64,000 bases of DNA, from contig NZ_BOMS01000131.1 in NCBI RefSeq assembly GCF_016862315.1, positions 1 to 64,000 of the forward strand. Direction: 5' to 3'. This document shows positions 1 through 8,158 of the stretch, piece after piece. The stretch comes from Actinoplanes palleronii. Lineage in GTDB: Bacteria; Actinomycetota; Actinomycetes; Mycobacteriales; Micromonosporaceae. The stretch's first letter is position 1, and each line of letters opens with the position of its first letter. Under the pieces are notes generated by a model, which had not been told where the DNA came from, made no database searches, and saw nothing but the letters and a program-made list of their open reading frames with translations. The translations under genes were made by a program, and so were the position numbers.

Positions 1-278
1 CTAACTCCCCAGCAGGCGGCGCAAGATGACATGGCCGGGATCGAGCGGCCGCCGGAATGGTAGGCAGGCCCGCCGCGCGCCGCACAGGCACTTAACGCAA
101 AACAAAGAAAAACTGCCCATTCGTACGCAGTTTCACAACACTATCCAGAAAGTGTTATCGGTGGTCCCGGCGCGCGTCGGCCGATGGCGCGGCCGGGCCG
201 GAAAGCGGCGCGGACCTCGCGCGAGACCACCACGGGACGCGGCTTGTAGCCTACGGGCGTGCGCTCGTTATTCGTACC
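1..278. other. Intergenic left edge, no convincing gene
   Basis: No reading frame here has family-like sequence. The stretch from about 90 to 160 is unusually A/T-rich for this genome and holds a 6-bp inverted repeat (AACACT at 137-142, AGTGTT at 151-156), so it may be regulatory. The gene it would serve lies outside the window or is not recognisable. Confidence 0.4.
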
Positions 279-872
279 CTAAATGGTTTTTGTTGATCGG
301 TCCGAAACGATGCCGGCCGTGCCCGTCGCGACCCGGCGGCGGGCGGCCGGTTCGTCGTCGTGGAAACGGTCGACGGCCCAGGAGAGCGCGAGAATCAACT
401 CGTAGGCCTCATTGGCGGTGACCGTGTCGATCTGCGCCTTTTCCAGGAAGAGGCCGGTGCGGGTCAGCAGTGGGTCGCTCGTCGTTTTCATCGGGGAGTC
501 ATCGTCCGCGAATGCGGTGGCCAGGCAATAGGGCAGATCGTGCCAGATGCGCAATTGCCAGGTCAGCCGGAACAGCCATTCGGCGAGCGCGTCCCGGGGC
601 GGAAGGGTGCGGGCCAGCTCGTCGGCACCGGCCAGCGCCTCGGTGATGCTGGTCTGCATGACGGCGGCGAGCAGGTCGTCGCGGGTGGGGAAGTTGCGGT
701 AGAGGGTGGCGTTGCCCACGCCGGCCCGCAGCGCGATGGCGTCGAGCGAGGCGAGCACACCCTCGGTCTCGAACGTCTCCCGCGCCGCCAGCAGGATCGC
801 GTCCCGGTTGCGCTGGGCGTCGGCGCGCAGTGGCCGGGTCGCCGGCCCGGCCGGCTTCCGGACAGCAGCCAT
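279..872 (-). CDS. TetR-family transcriptional regulator
   Basis: This is a 197-residue one-component repressor of the TetR family. The N-terminal helix-turn-helix is visible at about residues 20-65 (AILLAARETFETEG, then IALRAGVGNATLYRNF), followed by an all-helical ligand-binding domain. I chose the ATG at 872 because a strong AAGGAGGAG ribosome site lies 6 bases upstream; a longer frame to 935 has no such site and would cover the operator. It is transcribed away from the short-chain dehydrogenase at 953, and two GGGGA-N3-TCCCC palindromes sit between them, so it probably represses itself and that enzyme. The ligand is unknown. Confidence 0.9.
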   Translation of the reverse strand: MAAVRKPAGPATRPLRADAQRNRDAILLAARETFETEGVLASLDAIALRAGVGNATLYRNFPTRDDLLAAVMQTSITEALAGADELARTLPPRDALAEWLFRLTWQLRIWHDLPYCLATAFADDDSPMKTTSDPLLTRTGLFLEKAQIDTVTANEAYELILALSWAVDRFHDDEPAARRRVATGTAGIVSDRSTKTI

Positions 873-894
873 GATCACTCCTCCTTGACTAACT

Positions 895-933
895 GGGGAC
901 TGTCCCCACATAGTCAATCCGGGGATAGTCCCC
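895..933. promoter_or_regulatory. Paired palindromic operator between TetR and SDR genes
   Basis: Two near-identical 13-bp palindromes, GGGGACTGTCCCC (895-907) and GGGGATAGTCCCC (921-933), have centres 26 bp apart in the divergent promoter. This is the expected layout for a TetR-family operator; assignment to the adjacent regulator is inference from position. Confidence 0.75.
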
Positions 934-952
934 ACTTGTTGGAGGAGTCTAG

Positions 953-1678
953 ATGACCACGTCTCTCGACGGCCGCACGGTGCTCGTGACCGGAGCGAAC
1001 GGCGGCCTCGGCCAGTACTTCACCCGGGAGGCGATCGAGCGCGGCGCCGCCAAGGTCTACGCCGCGGCCCGTGCCCCGCAGCAGTGGGACGACCCGCGGA
1101 TCCAGCCGCTGACCCTCGACCTCGACGACCCGGAGAGCATCGTCCGTGCTGCTCAGACCGCGCCGGACGTCGACCTGCTGATCAACAACGCGGCCGTCGC
1201 GCCGGCCGGTGACTCGATCTCCGGGCCCGAGGAGGAGCTACGCCGGATCTTCGAGACCAACTTCTTCGGTACGGTCCGGGTCGCGAAGGCGTTCACTCCC
1301 GTGCTCGCGGCCAACGGCGGCGGCACCCTGCTGAACATCCTGTCCTCGGCCGCGTGGATCAACGTGCCGACCGGCTACGCGGCGTCCAAGGCGGCCATGT
1401 GGTCGGCGACGAACGCGCTGCGCGTCGAACTGCGCGGCCAGGGCACCCAGGTCATCGGGCTGCTGGTCGGCATGATCGACACCCCGATGTCGGCGCGCTG
1501 GGACATCCCGAAGGTCAGCCCGCAGAGCGTGGTGGCCCAGGCGTACGACGCGGTGGTGGACGGCTCGATCGAAGTGCTGGCCGACGAGCCGACCCGGTAT
1601 CTGAAGTCCCGGCTGAGCACCAAGGCCGAGGAGCTCTATCCGTGGCTGGACGAGCAGATCGCCTCGTTCGTGCCCTGA
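953..1678 (+). CDS. Short-chain dehydrogenase/reductase (SDR)
   Basis: This is a 241-residue classical SDR oxidoreductase. The cofactor motif TGANGGLG is near residues 14-21, the NNAA structural motif near 80, and the catalytic YAASK has Tyr at about 142 and Lys at about 146. Length and motif order fit NAD(P)-dependent alcohol/ketone reductases acting in the cytosol; the substrate cannot be read from the sequence. A GGAGGAG ribosome site precedes the ATG. It is divergent from the TetR gene and very likely its regulatory target. Confidence 0.92.
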   Translation: MTTSLDGRTVLVTGANGGLGQYFTREAIERGAAKVYAAARAPQQWDDPRIQPLTLDLDDPESIVRAAQTAPDVDLLINNAAVAPAGDSISGPEEELRRIFETNFFGTVRVAKAFTPVLAANGGGTLLNILSSAAWINVPTGYAASKAAMWSATNALRVELRGQGTQVIGLLVGMIDTPMSARWDIPKVSPQSVVAQAYDAVVDGSIEVLADEPTRYLKSRLSTKAEELYPWLDEQIASFVP

Positions 1679-1686
1679 ACTGCGGC

Positions 1687-2307
1687 TCACATCAGGGCGC
1701 TGCCGGCGCGCTGGATGCCGAAGTTGCGGGCTACCAGGTCGGTCACCAGCGACGACATGGTCTGGGTGTCGCCGCCGGTGGCGGTCCACAGCATGGCGGC
1801 GGCCGCGCCGTCGATGCGTACCGTCACGGTGGGCAGGATGCGCGCCTCGGCCACGATCGGGGGGCCGAGGTCGATGGTGACCGGCGCGGGCCGGGGCACG
1901 GTGGCCGGCGCGGCCTTGGCCTCGGGCGCGGGATCGTGGCAGATCAGGCAGCCGCCGGTGGTGCCGGTGAGGACGTACTTGGTCACGGCCACCCGGTTCA
2001 CCGGTTTCCAGGAGCGCTGCCCGCACCAGGAACAGGCGACACCCGGCAGGTAGGCCTCGGCGGCGGCGTGCGCGTCGGCCGCCTCCCGCGGGTCCTCGGT
2101 GTGCTCGCCCGCGCGCTGCGGCGCGCCCGGGCTCCGGGCCAGCGCGAGCCACCGGGGCTGGGCGCCGCCGGGTGCGCACGCCCAGTAGCGCTGTGCCCGG
2201 GCGAAACCGTCGCCGTTGGCCCGGGGATGACGCCGTAGCGCCAGGTGGAGCAGCCCCCGCCCGTCGGGGCCGATCGTCAGCGTGAAGCGGTCTACCTGTT
2301 CGGTCAC
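1687..2307 (-). CDS. Hypothetical protein with two CxxC pairs
   Basis: I do not recognise this 206-residue protein. Mid-protein it has CSWC and CLIC pairs about 30 residues apart, which could form one zinc-ribbon. The C-terminal third (VTIDLGPPIV to the end) resembles a small alpha/beta domain. There is no signal peptide or membrane segment. The start used is a GTG at 2307. It converges on the SDR gene with only 8 bases between stops and has no obvious operon partner. Confidence 0.65.
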   Translation of the reverse strand: MTEQVDRFTLTIGPDGRGLLHLALRRHPRANGDGFARAQRYWACAPGGAQPRWLALARSPGAPQRAGEHTEDPREAADAHAAAEAYLPGVACSWCGQRSWKPVNRVAVTKYVLTGTTGGCLICHDPAPEAKAAPATVPRPAPVTIDLGPPIVAEARILPTVTVRIDGAAAAMLWTATGGDTQTMSSLVTDLVARNFGIQRAGSALM

Positions 2308-2390
2308 GGCTCGATCATCGGCATGGCCCCGGCGGCCACGAGAAAATGTTTCGGCCTGAACCCCGGCTGCTACCCGGCGCCGGGCGTGGG

Positions 2391-2439
2391 CTGGTGCTCA
2401 GGGGTGTCTCGCGGCCCGCGAGACACCCCTGAGCACCAG
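2391..2439. terminator. Perfect 24-bp inverted repeat, likely terminator
   Basis: The arms 2391-2414 and 2416-2439 are exact reverse complements around a single centre base. The structure lies just past the stop of the minus-strand membrane gene at 2503 and upstream of the minus-strand gene at 2307. It lacks a T run, as is common for actinomycete terminators. Its length and perfection are unusual. Confidence 0.6.
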
Positions 2440-2502
2440 CCGGGGAAGTGCGGCGCGCTGCGGCCCGGACCGGCTGCGGCGTCGCGCGAGTCCGGCCGGC
2501 GG

Positions 2503-2910
2503 TTACTCCCCGACCAGGTGTGCGAGCAGCGCGAGGATCGCTCCGGTGACTCCCCAGACCAGGGTGACCTGGCCGAGCACGACCGCGGTGGTGCGGGCAC
2601 CGGTGGGGACCGTGCCCGGTTGCTGAAGGACCCGGACCGCGGCGAACGGTGACACGGCCATCAGGAACGCGAGGGCCGCCGCAGGCACCGCATAGAGCAT
2701 GTCCTGGTCGGCGCACGAGTCGCTGAAGCAGGCCAGCGAGATCACGGCGGCGAAGAGGAAGTAGATCACCGGCAGGGCCGCGACGACGATCGCCACCCAG
2801 AGCGCGATCTTCGCGTTCCGTGAGGCGGGGAGCCAGGCCGAGCGCCGCGGCGGGAAGGCCGCCGGGCCGGTGGGGGTGTTCGTCGATGCGGTGGACATGT
2901 GGATGATCAT
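2503..2910 (-). CDS. Small membrane protein, unknown function
   Basis: This 135-residue protein is unassigned. After a Pro/Ser-rich cytoplasmic head of about 30 residues there are three hydrophobic segments (IALWVAIVVAALPVIYFLF, YAVPAAALAFLMAVSPFAA and VVLGQVTLVWGVTGAILALL). A Cys pair (ACFSDSC) lies in the first loop, probably outside. The start may be the ATG at 2910 or a second ATG at 2898; neither has a clear ribosome site. The strong inverted repeat downstream probably ends its transcript. Confidence 0.65.
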   Translation of the reverse strand: MIIHMSTASTNTPTGPAAFPPRRSAWLPASRNAKIALWVAIVVAALPVIYFLFAAVISLACFSDSCADQDMLYAVPAAALAFLMAVSPFAAVRVLQQPGTVPTGARTTAVVLGQVTLVWGVTGAILALLAHLVGE

Positions 2911-2960
2911 GTCAGGTCACCGCCGTCGATATCGGTGTCGGTTCCCCGGGCCGGTCGGGC

Positions 2961-3713
2961 ATGATCCCGATCATGGTCACCTACCGGTTGCTGCGACAGA
3001 CGAGCCGCTCCTGCCGATTCGCGAAGGTCACCGTCGAGGTCGCGCCGGCGAGCGAGACCGAGGTGGACGTGACCGCCACCGTCGACGAGGACCGGCGGCG
3101 GGAGGCCGTGCTGGGTGCCCGATGGGCCCTGCGCGACGCCGCCCCGGCGAAGGTGACCGTGACCGACGTGGTCACCACCGAGATCGACACCGGGACCGGG
3201 GACGTCTACGAGGCCACCGCCCGTGCGGTGTGGGAGGCGCTGAGCGCCGTGCCGTACGTCGGGTTCAGTGATCCGCTGATGGTGACCGCGTGGCTGGGCG
3301 ACATGGTCGGCCAGCGTCTGCTCGACGTGACCGGGGCACGGTACCGGGGAGAGGGCCCGCCGCACGCCTGGCTGCACTTCGAGCACGCCGTCGCGGTCGG
3401 GCTGCACGGCCGTGGCGACACGTTGCTGCTGGCGAAGGAGTATCCGTACCCGGCGTACGACGAGACCCGGGCCGGACCGGCGTCACGGCCGGACGTGCTG
3501 GCCGGATTCGTCGGCGGGCGGCTCGTCGACGGCGCGATCATTCTCGGCCACGAGGGCGAGGCGGTCTGCGCCGGGCTGGTGCTGCGCTTCGACCGGGGTG
3601 ACCTGGTGATCGGCTCACTCGGCGACGAGTGGGTGCTCGCCGTGGACACCGCGCCGGAGGCCCTCAGCCCGCACTGGACCACGCAGCCGTTCGTGCGCGG
3701 GCCCGGCGGGTAG
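2961..3713 (+). CDS. Hypothetical protein
   Basis: This 250-residue soluble protein is not recognised. An N-terminal region rich in alternating beta strands (residues 5-85) is followed by a helix-containing domain with HAWLHFEHAVAVGL and a C-terminal beta-rich part. The start may be 2961 or the second ATG at 2973. The last 99 bases overlap the convergent DUF2071-type gene, so one of the two C-termini may be wrongly assigned, though both frames run on to natural stops. Confidence 0.6.
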   Translation: MIPIMVTYRLLRQTSRSCRFAKVTVEVAPASETEVDVTATVDEDRRREAVLGARWALRDAAPAKVTVTDVVTTEIDTGTGDVYEATARAVWEALSAVPYVGFSDPLMVTAWLGDMVGQRLLDVTGARYRGEGPPHAWLHFEHAVAVGLHGRGDTLLLAKEYPYPAYDETRAGPASRPDVLAGFVGGRLVDGAIILGHEGEAVCAGLVLRFDRGDLVIGSLGDEWVLAVDTAPEALSPHWTTQPFVRGPGG

Positions 3714-4415
3714 CACGGCCATCGGGGGCAGCGGGTGCCAGCTGGCGGCGACGTCGCGCATCAGCAGCCCGCAGTCCGGGAGCGCGGAGCCGGGCGGGAA
3801 CCGGACCGGGTCGTCGAAGAACGTGGAGCGCACCGAGGTCAGCTCGACCGGGGTGACCCGCCAGTCCGGGGTGCGCAGCTCCAGGCCGTCGAGCCGGTGC
3901 GGGTCCGGCGTGCTGGAGAAGCCGGCCGCTCCGCGCCGGAAGAACTCCGACGCCTGGTCCAGGTCGTCGAAGAGGCGACTGCCGGTCAGGGCTGCTGTCG
4001 TACGAACGTGGACCTCCGCGTCGCGGAAAGCGATCCGCAAGGCGTCGGGATTTTCCTGTACGTCGAAGCGGCTCAGCCGGTGATGCCCCGGGAAGACGCG
4101 GCCGCCGGCCCAGGCGTTGAGCCGGGAACCGGTGTCGCGGCGCGGGATGTAGACGCCGTGGGCGACCCCGCCGGGGGTGTCCCACTCGACGGCGATCCGG
4201 TGCGCGCCGTTCTCGCTGCGCAGGCCGACCGGCGCGGGCAGGCCGGGCGGGCGCACACCGGCCAGCCGGATCAGGCAGATGCCGGCCACCGCCCACCCGT
4301 TGACGACCTGCGGGCGCAACGGCGCGGGCAGCAGCCGCGCGGTGGTCTCCGGGTCGGTGCGGTAGTTCACGAGCAGGCGGCGCTCGATGACGCTCACCAA
4401 CCGAGGGGCTCTCAT
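3615..4415 (-). CDS. DUF2071 (YqjF-like) family protein
   Basis: This 266-residue protein matches the DUF2071/YqjF group, which shares the acetoacetate-decarboxylase fold. The N-terminus carries family-like VNYRTDPETTARLLP, and the middle has GVYIPRRDTGSRLNAWAGGRVFPGHH. No enzymatic role is established for this group. The ATG at 4415 follows a GGAAGGG ribosome site; the much longer upstream frame on this strand is a shadow of other genes. Two TetR-type palindromes lie immediately upstream, so it is probably repressor-controlled, yet no TetR gene is adjacent. Confidence 0.8.
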   Translation of the reverse strand: MRAPRLVSVIERRLLVNYRTDPETTARLLPAPLRPQVVNGWAVAGICLIRLAGVRPPGLPAPVGLRSENGAHRIAVEWDTPGGVAHGVYIPRRDTGSRLNAWAGGRVFPGHHRLSRFDVQENPDALRIAFRDAEVHVRTTAALTGSRLFDDLDQASEFFRRGAAGFSSTPDPHRLDGLELRTPDWRVTPVELTSVRSTFFDDPVRFPPGSALPDCGLLMRDVAASWHPLPPMAVLPAGPAHERLRGPVRAEGLRRGVHGEHPLVAE

Positions 4416-4443
4416 CAGGGGTGCCTTCCCTTCCGGGCCGGGT

Positions 4444-4493
4444 TTGAGCGGTCGCTCAAGTCGGAGCCTACGCCGGTTTGAGCGACCGCTCAA
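4444..4493. promoter_or_regulatory. Two TetR-type palindromic operators
   Basis: TTGAGCGGTCGCTCAA (4444-4459) and TTGAGCGACCGCTCAA (4478-4493) are 16-bp palindromes 34 bp apart between the DUF2071 gene and the divergent DksA-type gene. This matches common TetR-family operator architecture. They differ from the operators of the TetR at 279-872, so the regulator must be encoded elsewhere. Confidence 0.75.
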
Positions 4494-4517
4494 CCCGGTT
4501 CTCGCTAGGCTGCGGGG

Positions 4518-4844
4518 ATGGTCCGGGATGAGCTGATGCGGTTGCGGGAGCGCGCGGAGGCCGAGGCGGTGACGCTGGCCCGGGATCTGGAGGCGCTGTT
4601 CGCGGCGTCGCGGGACTCGAACGCCGACGACGAGCACGATCCGGAGGGCGCGACGATCGGCTTCGAGCGGGCCCAGCTGACCGCGCTGCTGGCCGCCTCG
4701 CGGGAGCGGGTCGCCGAGGTGGACGACGCGCTGGGCCGGGTGGACGCGGGGACCTACGGCGTCTGCGAGCGATGCGGGCGGGCGATCGCGGGGGAGCGGC
4801 TTGCCGCGCGGCCGTTCGCCCGCCACTGTATGGCGTGCGCTTGA
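4518..4844 (+). CDS. TraR/DksA-type zinc-finger protein
   Basis: This 108-residue protein has an N-terminal alpha-helical coiled region (residues 5-75) and a C-terminal four-cysteine zinc finger, CERCGRAI then CMAC, as in DksA/TraR proteins. Such proteins can bind the RNA polymerase secondary channel, though many actinomycete members are uncharacterised. The acidic DDEHDPEG turn lies where DksA has its functional tip. It overlaps the next gene by 10 bases, so the two are probably cotranscribed. Confidence 0.85.
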   Translation: MVRDELMRLRERAEAEAVTLARDLEALFAASRDSNADDEHDPEGATIGFERAQLTALLAASRERVAEVDDALGRVDAGTYGVCERCGRAIAGERLAARPFARHCMACA

Positions 4845-5521
4845 TCTTTTTTGGACAGTGGACCCGGGTCGCGGCGGTGGTGCTCGGGGCGCTGCTGCTC
4901 GGGATCGTGGGCGCGACCGCGGGGTCGTGGGTGGCCGGGCGGGAGTTCGGGGCGCTGCCGGACGACGTCGAGGCGGTGCGCCTGGCGCAGGAGATCCTGC
5001 CGGGGACGGCGGTTGCCGAGGAGATCGACCGGCACGACTTCCTGTACGGCGCGCACCGCGGCGACGAGGAGTACGGGCCGGGGTATGTGCAGATCTCGTA
5101 CCAAAAAGGGGTTGATTGCGACCTGGACCGGCTCGCCTGGCAGAACGCGGCGAAGCACGGCTGGGAGGAGGCCGGTGAGATAACCGGCCGGCAGTGCTCG
5201 AGCTGGAACTTCCGGCGCGGCGACCTGGTGATGGCCTATGCGCACCAGGGGTCCGGCACCGAGGTGACGTTCTACCGGTCCACGACGAGGTCCACGATCG
5301 GTGCGTTGATCGGTGCGCTGGGCGGGATCCTGGCCGGTGTCGCGGTGTTCCGGCCGCTGAGCCGTCGGCCGGTGGTCCTGCTCGCGGCTCTGATCCCGCC
5401 GGCGCTGGTTCTGGTCCCGGTGACGGGGCTCGTGGTGGTGGCCGCGGTGTCCGGCGTCGAGGGGCCGACACCCCAGTTGTGGAGTGTCTGGCCCGCTCTC
5501 GCGCGGCTTTTCTTCTCCTGA
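4835..5521 (+). CDS. Membrane protein, unknown function
   Basis: I chose the GTG at 4835, giving 228 residues and overlapping the DksA-type gene; the upstream frame to 4772 lies wholly inside that gene. There is one hydrophobic segment near the N-terminus (VAAVVLGALLLGIVGATAG), a soluble domain of about 115 residues with two Cys (GVDCDL, GRQCSSW), and two C-terminal membrane segments. The soluble part is probably extracytoplasmic, with the two Cys perhaps disulfide-bonded (inference). Function is unknown. Confidence 0.7.
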   Translation: MRLIFFGQWTRVAAVVLGALLLGIVGATAGSWVAGREFGALPDDVEAVRLAQEILPGTAVAEEIDRHDFLYGAHRGDEEYGPGYVQISYQKGVDCDLDRLAWQNAAKHGWEEAGEITGRQCSSWNFRRGDLVMAYAHQGSGTEVTFYRSTTRSTIGALIGALGGILAGVAVFRPLSRRPVVLLAALIPPALVLVPVTGLVVVAAVSGVEGPTPQLWSVWPALARLFFS

Positions 5522-5525
5522 GACG

Positions 5526-6452
5526 CTACTGAGGGTCGTAGCCGCCGCCGGCGATGTCGTCCAGCAGCGACGGGCGGGACGGCTTCCAGCCGAGAACGGT
5601 GCGGGCCTTCTCGCCGGTGGCCTGCTGGTCGAGCAGCAGTGCCGCGCCGAAGCCGCCGAGCCGGTCGACAAGCGCGTCCGGGGCCTCCGGCACCACGCGG
5701 CCCTGCAGGCCGAGGCGGTGGCTGGCGGCCTCGCCGAGCTCGCGGACGGTCGGGTTGTCGCCGCTGACACCGAGGAAGACCTCGCCGGTCGCGCCGTGCG
5801 TGAGGGTCGCGAGATAGAGCTCGGCGAGGTCGTCGACGTGCACGCTGGTCCAGTGCTGGGTGCCCGGGCCGACCAGGCGCAGCGCGGCGGGCTCGCCGGC
5901 CTGCCCGGCGCCGGCCTGCTCTCCGCCGGCCTGCTCTCCGCCGGCCTGCTCGGCGCCGACGACATAGGTGATGATGCCCTTGCCGTGACCGTAGACGAGG
6001 CCGGGCTCGACCAGCAGCGAACGGATGCCCGGCGCGGACAGCACGCGGGTGTCCAGCGCCTCGCGCCAGGCGACCAGGTCCGGAGCGTTCCGGGGCGTCC
6101 GCTCGGTGATCTCCGCGCCGGAGCCGTGCACCCACACACCACCCGTGCGGACGAACGTGCCGCCGGGGCGGAGCCCGTCGAGGACGGCGTCGGCGAACGC
6201 GGTCTCGACGGTGGAACTGCTCTGGTCGCCGGGGGACGCGGTCGCGATGACCGCGTCGGTCCCGGCCGCGAGGCGACGGACGAGATCGCGGTCGTCGATG
6301 CTGCCGATCACCGGTACGGCGCCGAGACCGCGGACCCGCTCGGCCTTGGCGTCGTCGCGGACCAGGGCCGTCACGGTGTGACCGGCCGAGATCAGGGCGG
6401 GCAGCAGGGCCGAGCCGATGTAGCCGGTCGCGCCGGTCAGGAAGACGTTCAT
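5526..6452 (-). CDS. NAD-dependent epimerase/extended SDR
   Basis: This 308-residue extended SDR starts MNVFLTGATGYIGSALLP, the GxxGxxG nucleotide-binding motif of NAD-dependent epimerase/dehydratase proteins. The usual YxxxK is not obvious: HVDDLAELY is present, but the catalytic Tyr region reads LVYGHGKGIITYVVG. It may therefore be an NmrA-like or atypical reductase. A low-complexity EQAGG repeat interrupts the sequence at about residues 165-185. I took the ATG at 6452, which has a GAGGAGC ribosome site. It is divergent from a LysR gene and is its likely target. Confidence 0.85.
   Translation of the reverse strand: MNVFLTGATGYIGSALLPALISAGHTVTALVRDDAKAERVRGLGAVPVIGSIDDRDLVRRLAAGTDAVIATASPGDQSSSTVETAFADAVLDGLRPGGTFVRTGGVWVHGSGAEITERTPRNAPDLVAWREALDTRVLSAPGIRSLLVEPGLVYGHGKGIITYVVGAEQAGGEQAGGEQAGAGQAGEPAALRLVGPGTQHWTSVHVDDLAELYLATLTHGATGEVFLGVSGDNPTVRELGEAASHRLGLQGRVVPEAPDALVDRLGGFGAALLLDQQATGEKARTVLGWKPSRPSLLDDIAGGGYDPQ
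5898..5964. repeat. In-frame 15-bp tandem repeat (EQAGG units)
   Basis: Consecutive units reading GCCGGCCTGCTCTCC on the plus strand encode repeated EQAGG inside the epimerase. The repeats preserve the frame and look like a slippage expansion in a surface loop. Confidence 0.7.
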
Positions 6453-6512
6453 GAACGCTGTGCTCCTCGTAACGGGGACTTTGTGCACGTCAAGATCTAC
6501 CCGTCCGTGGTG

Positions 6513-6527
6513 TTCGTGAGAAACGAA
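6513..6527. promoter_or_regulatory. LysR-type inverted repeat
   Basis: TTCGT-N5-ACGAA lies in the 118-bp divergent promoter between the epimerase and the LysR gene. Its size and T-N11-A spacing fit a LysR binding site; function is inferred from position. Confidence 0.5.
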
Positions 6528-6570
6528 TAGTCTCGATTCACCTGATCGCCCACGGCGATAAGCTGAGCCG

Positions 6571-7470
6571 ATGGAACAGCGCCAGCTCGAATTCTTCGTC
6601 GCGGTGGCCGAGGAGCTGAACTTCACCCGGGCCGCCCGCCGGACGCACGCCGTGCAGTCGACCGTCTCGTCGAGCATCCGAGCCCTGGAACGTGACCTCG
6701 GCACACCGCTGTTCGCGCGGAGCACCACCCGGGTCGAGCTCACCGAGGCCGGCCGGGCGCTGCTGCCCGAGGCCCGGCGCTCCCTCGACTCGCTCGATCA
6801 GGCCCGCGCCGCGGTCGACGGGCTCCGCGCCGGGATCACCGGCAGCCTGCGGATCGGGACGCTGTCCGGGCTGACCGCTGTCGACATGCGCCGGCTGGTC
6901 CGCGACTTCCGGCAGCGGCACCCCGGCGTGCAGCTGAACATGCGGGTGGACGCCGCGGGGAGCGACGGGCTGCTGGCCGGGCTGCGGGCGCGGACACTCG
7001 ACGTCGCGTTCGTGGGTGTGCAGTCGACGACGATTCCCGGCCTGCACCTGGACCCGATCGCGACGTTCCAGCCGCGGCTGATCGTGCCCGCCGACCACCC
7101 CCTGGCCGGCCGGTCCCGGGTGACGCGCGCCGAGCTGGCCGACGAGCCGTTCATCGATCTGCCGGTCGGGTTCTGCAACCGGGCCCGTACCGACGCCGAC
7201 TTCCGCGACGCGGATCTGACCCGCACGGTGGCGGTCGAGGTGAGCGACGTGACGACGATTCCGAGCTATGTGGAGTCCGGGATCGGGGTGGCGCTGGTGC
7301 CGCCGCTGGCGACCGAGGCGGCGGCCGGCGTCGTACCGATCGAACTGGATCCTCCGGCCCGCCCGTGGACCTTGGCCGTGGCGCGGCTCAGCACCCCGGA
7401 ACCGACGCGAGCGGTCAGCGCCTTGCTGGCCCTGATCGACGGCGTCGTGGTCCGGCACGGCTGCTACTGA
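6571..7470 (+). CDS. LysR-family transcriptional regulator
   Basis: This is a 299-residue full-length LysR regulator. The winged helix-turn-helix covers residues 1-60 (QLEFFVAVAEELNFTRAAR, then VQSTVSSSIRALERDLG), followed by a periplasmic-binding-protein-like effector domain to the end. It is transcribed divergently from the extended SDR at 5526, the usual arrangement for control of a neighbouring enzyme. The effector is unknown. Its stop overlaps the end of a possible minus-strand remnant by a few bases. Confidence 0.92.
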   Translation: MEQRQLEFFVAVAEELNFTRAARRTHAVQSTVSSSIRALERDLGTPLFARSTTRVELTEAGRALLPEARRSLDSLDQARAAVDGLRAGITGSLRIGTLSGLTAVDMRRLVRDFRQRHPGVQLNMRVDAAGSDGLLAGLRARTLDVAFVGVQSTTIPGLHLDPIATFQPRLIVPADHPLAGRSRVTRAELADEPFIDLPVGFCNRARTDADFRDADLTRTVAVEVSDVTTIPSYVESGIGVALVPPLATEAAAGVVPIELDPPARPWTLAVARLSTPEPTRAVSALLALIDGVVVRHGCY

Positions 7471-7640
7471 GGTCGGCGCCGGCGAAATTCCTCGTCGGGT
7501 TCGCTGAGCACATTCGCCAGCGCTCTCGACGCCGGTGCCGGAAGGGCATCCAACGCTTCCTGCAGCAGTGCGCGGGGATGGCGACCGCAGCAATCGCACG
7601 GCAGGAACGTCCGGCCCCGTGATCGATGGTCTTCGACGGG
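7464..7640 (-). pseudogene. Possible small ORF without a start codon
   Basis: The minus strand reads TFLPCDCCGRHPRALLQEAL and on to a TAG at 7464, with an acidic/basic tail typical of small actinomycete Cys-containing proteins. No ATG, GTG or TTG lies in frame after the previous stop near 7670. An ATG just upstream (MTPSKTIDHGAG) is in another frame, one base off. It is either a frameshifted gene or a chance frame; I favour a decayed or mis-sequenced small gene. Confidence 0.35.
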
Positions 7641-7708
7641 GTCATAAAATGTGGCGGCCCGTATTGATTATCGTCGTCACGCCTGGCTCGACAGCGTAGC
7701 CCTCGGGG

Positions 7709-8137
7709 TTGCGGCCTCGGCACGGGACGTTTGCCGAGGGAGTGCCCTTGTCCGAGAGCTCGTGCCGTGTCTGCCATCGGGCGCCGGCCGCCGACGTCAG
7801 TTTCCATGGCCACGAAGGGCTGCTGGTGCTGATGCGCTTCAGTCGCACCGATGGGCCTTTCTGCCGGGAATGCGGCCTGGCGGCATTCCGCGACATCAGC
7901 GCGCACACGCTCATGCGGGGTTGGTGGGGTTTCGCGTCGCTGTTCATCACCGCCGGGGTGCTGGTGCTGAACGCGGTGCGCTGGGCGCGGATCCGGGTGC
8001 TGCCGGAATCGGAGCGGCCCGCCAACGATCGGACGCTGAAGCCCGGCAAACCGTTGCTGGACCGGCCGGCGGCCTACGGGCTGCTGGTGCCGGCATTGCT
8101 CGCCATCTACGTGTGGTTCAGTACCGTCCATTCCTGA
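7709..8137 (+). CDS. Small membrane protein with two N-terminal CxxC motifs
   Basis: This protein has 142 residues, or 131 if the GTG at 7742 is used. It has CRVC and CREC motifs about 35 residues apart, which look like a zinc ribbon, followed by hydrophobic segments WGFASLFITAGVLVLNAV and YGLLVPALLAIYVWFS. The layout (zinc finger, then two membrane helices) suggests a small membrane-anchored protein; no function is assigned. A strong inverted repeat follows its stop. Confidence 0.65.
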   Translation: MRPRHGTFAEGVPLSESSCRVCHRAPAADVSFHGHEGLLVLMRFSRTDGPFCRECGLAAFRDISAHTLMRGWWGFASLFITAGVLVLNAVRWARIRVLPESERPANDRTLKPGKPLLDRPAAYGLLVPALLAIYVWFSTVHS

Positions 8138-8158
8138 CCGCGCCGGTTCGGCCGAGCT

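Noticed and set aside
4416-5471. N-terminal extension of the DUF2071 gene
   Set aside because: The extension is an Arg/Pro-rich antisense shadow of two plus-strand genes; the family length fits the start at 4415.
6453-6743. N-terminal extension of the epimerase
   Set aside because: The GxxGxxG fold must start near the N-terminus, and a ribosome site precedes the ATG at 6452.
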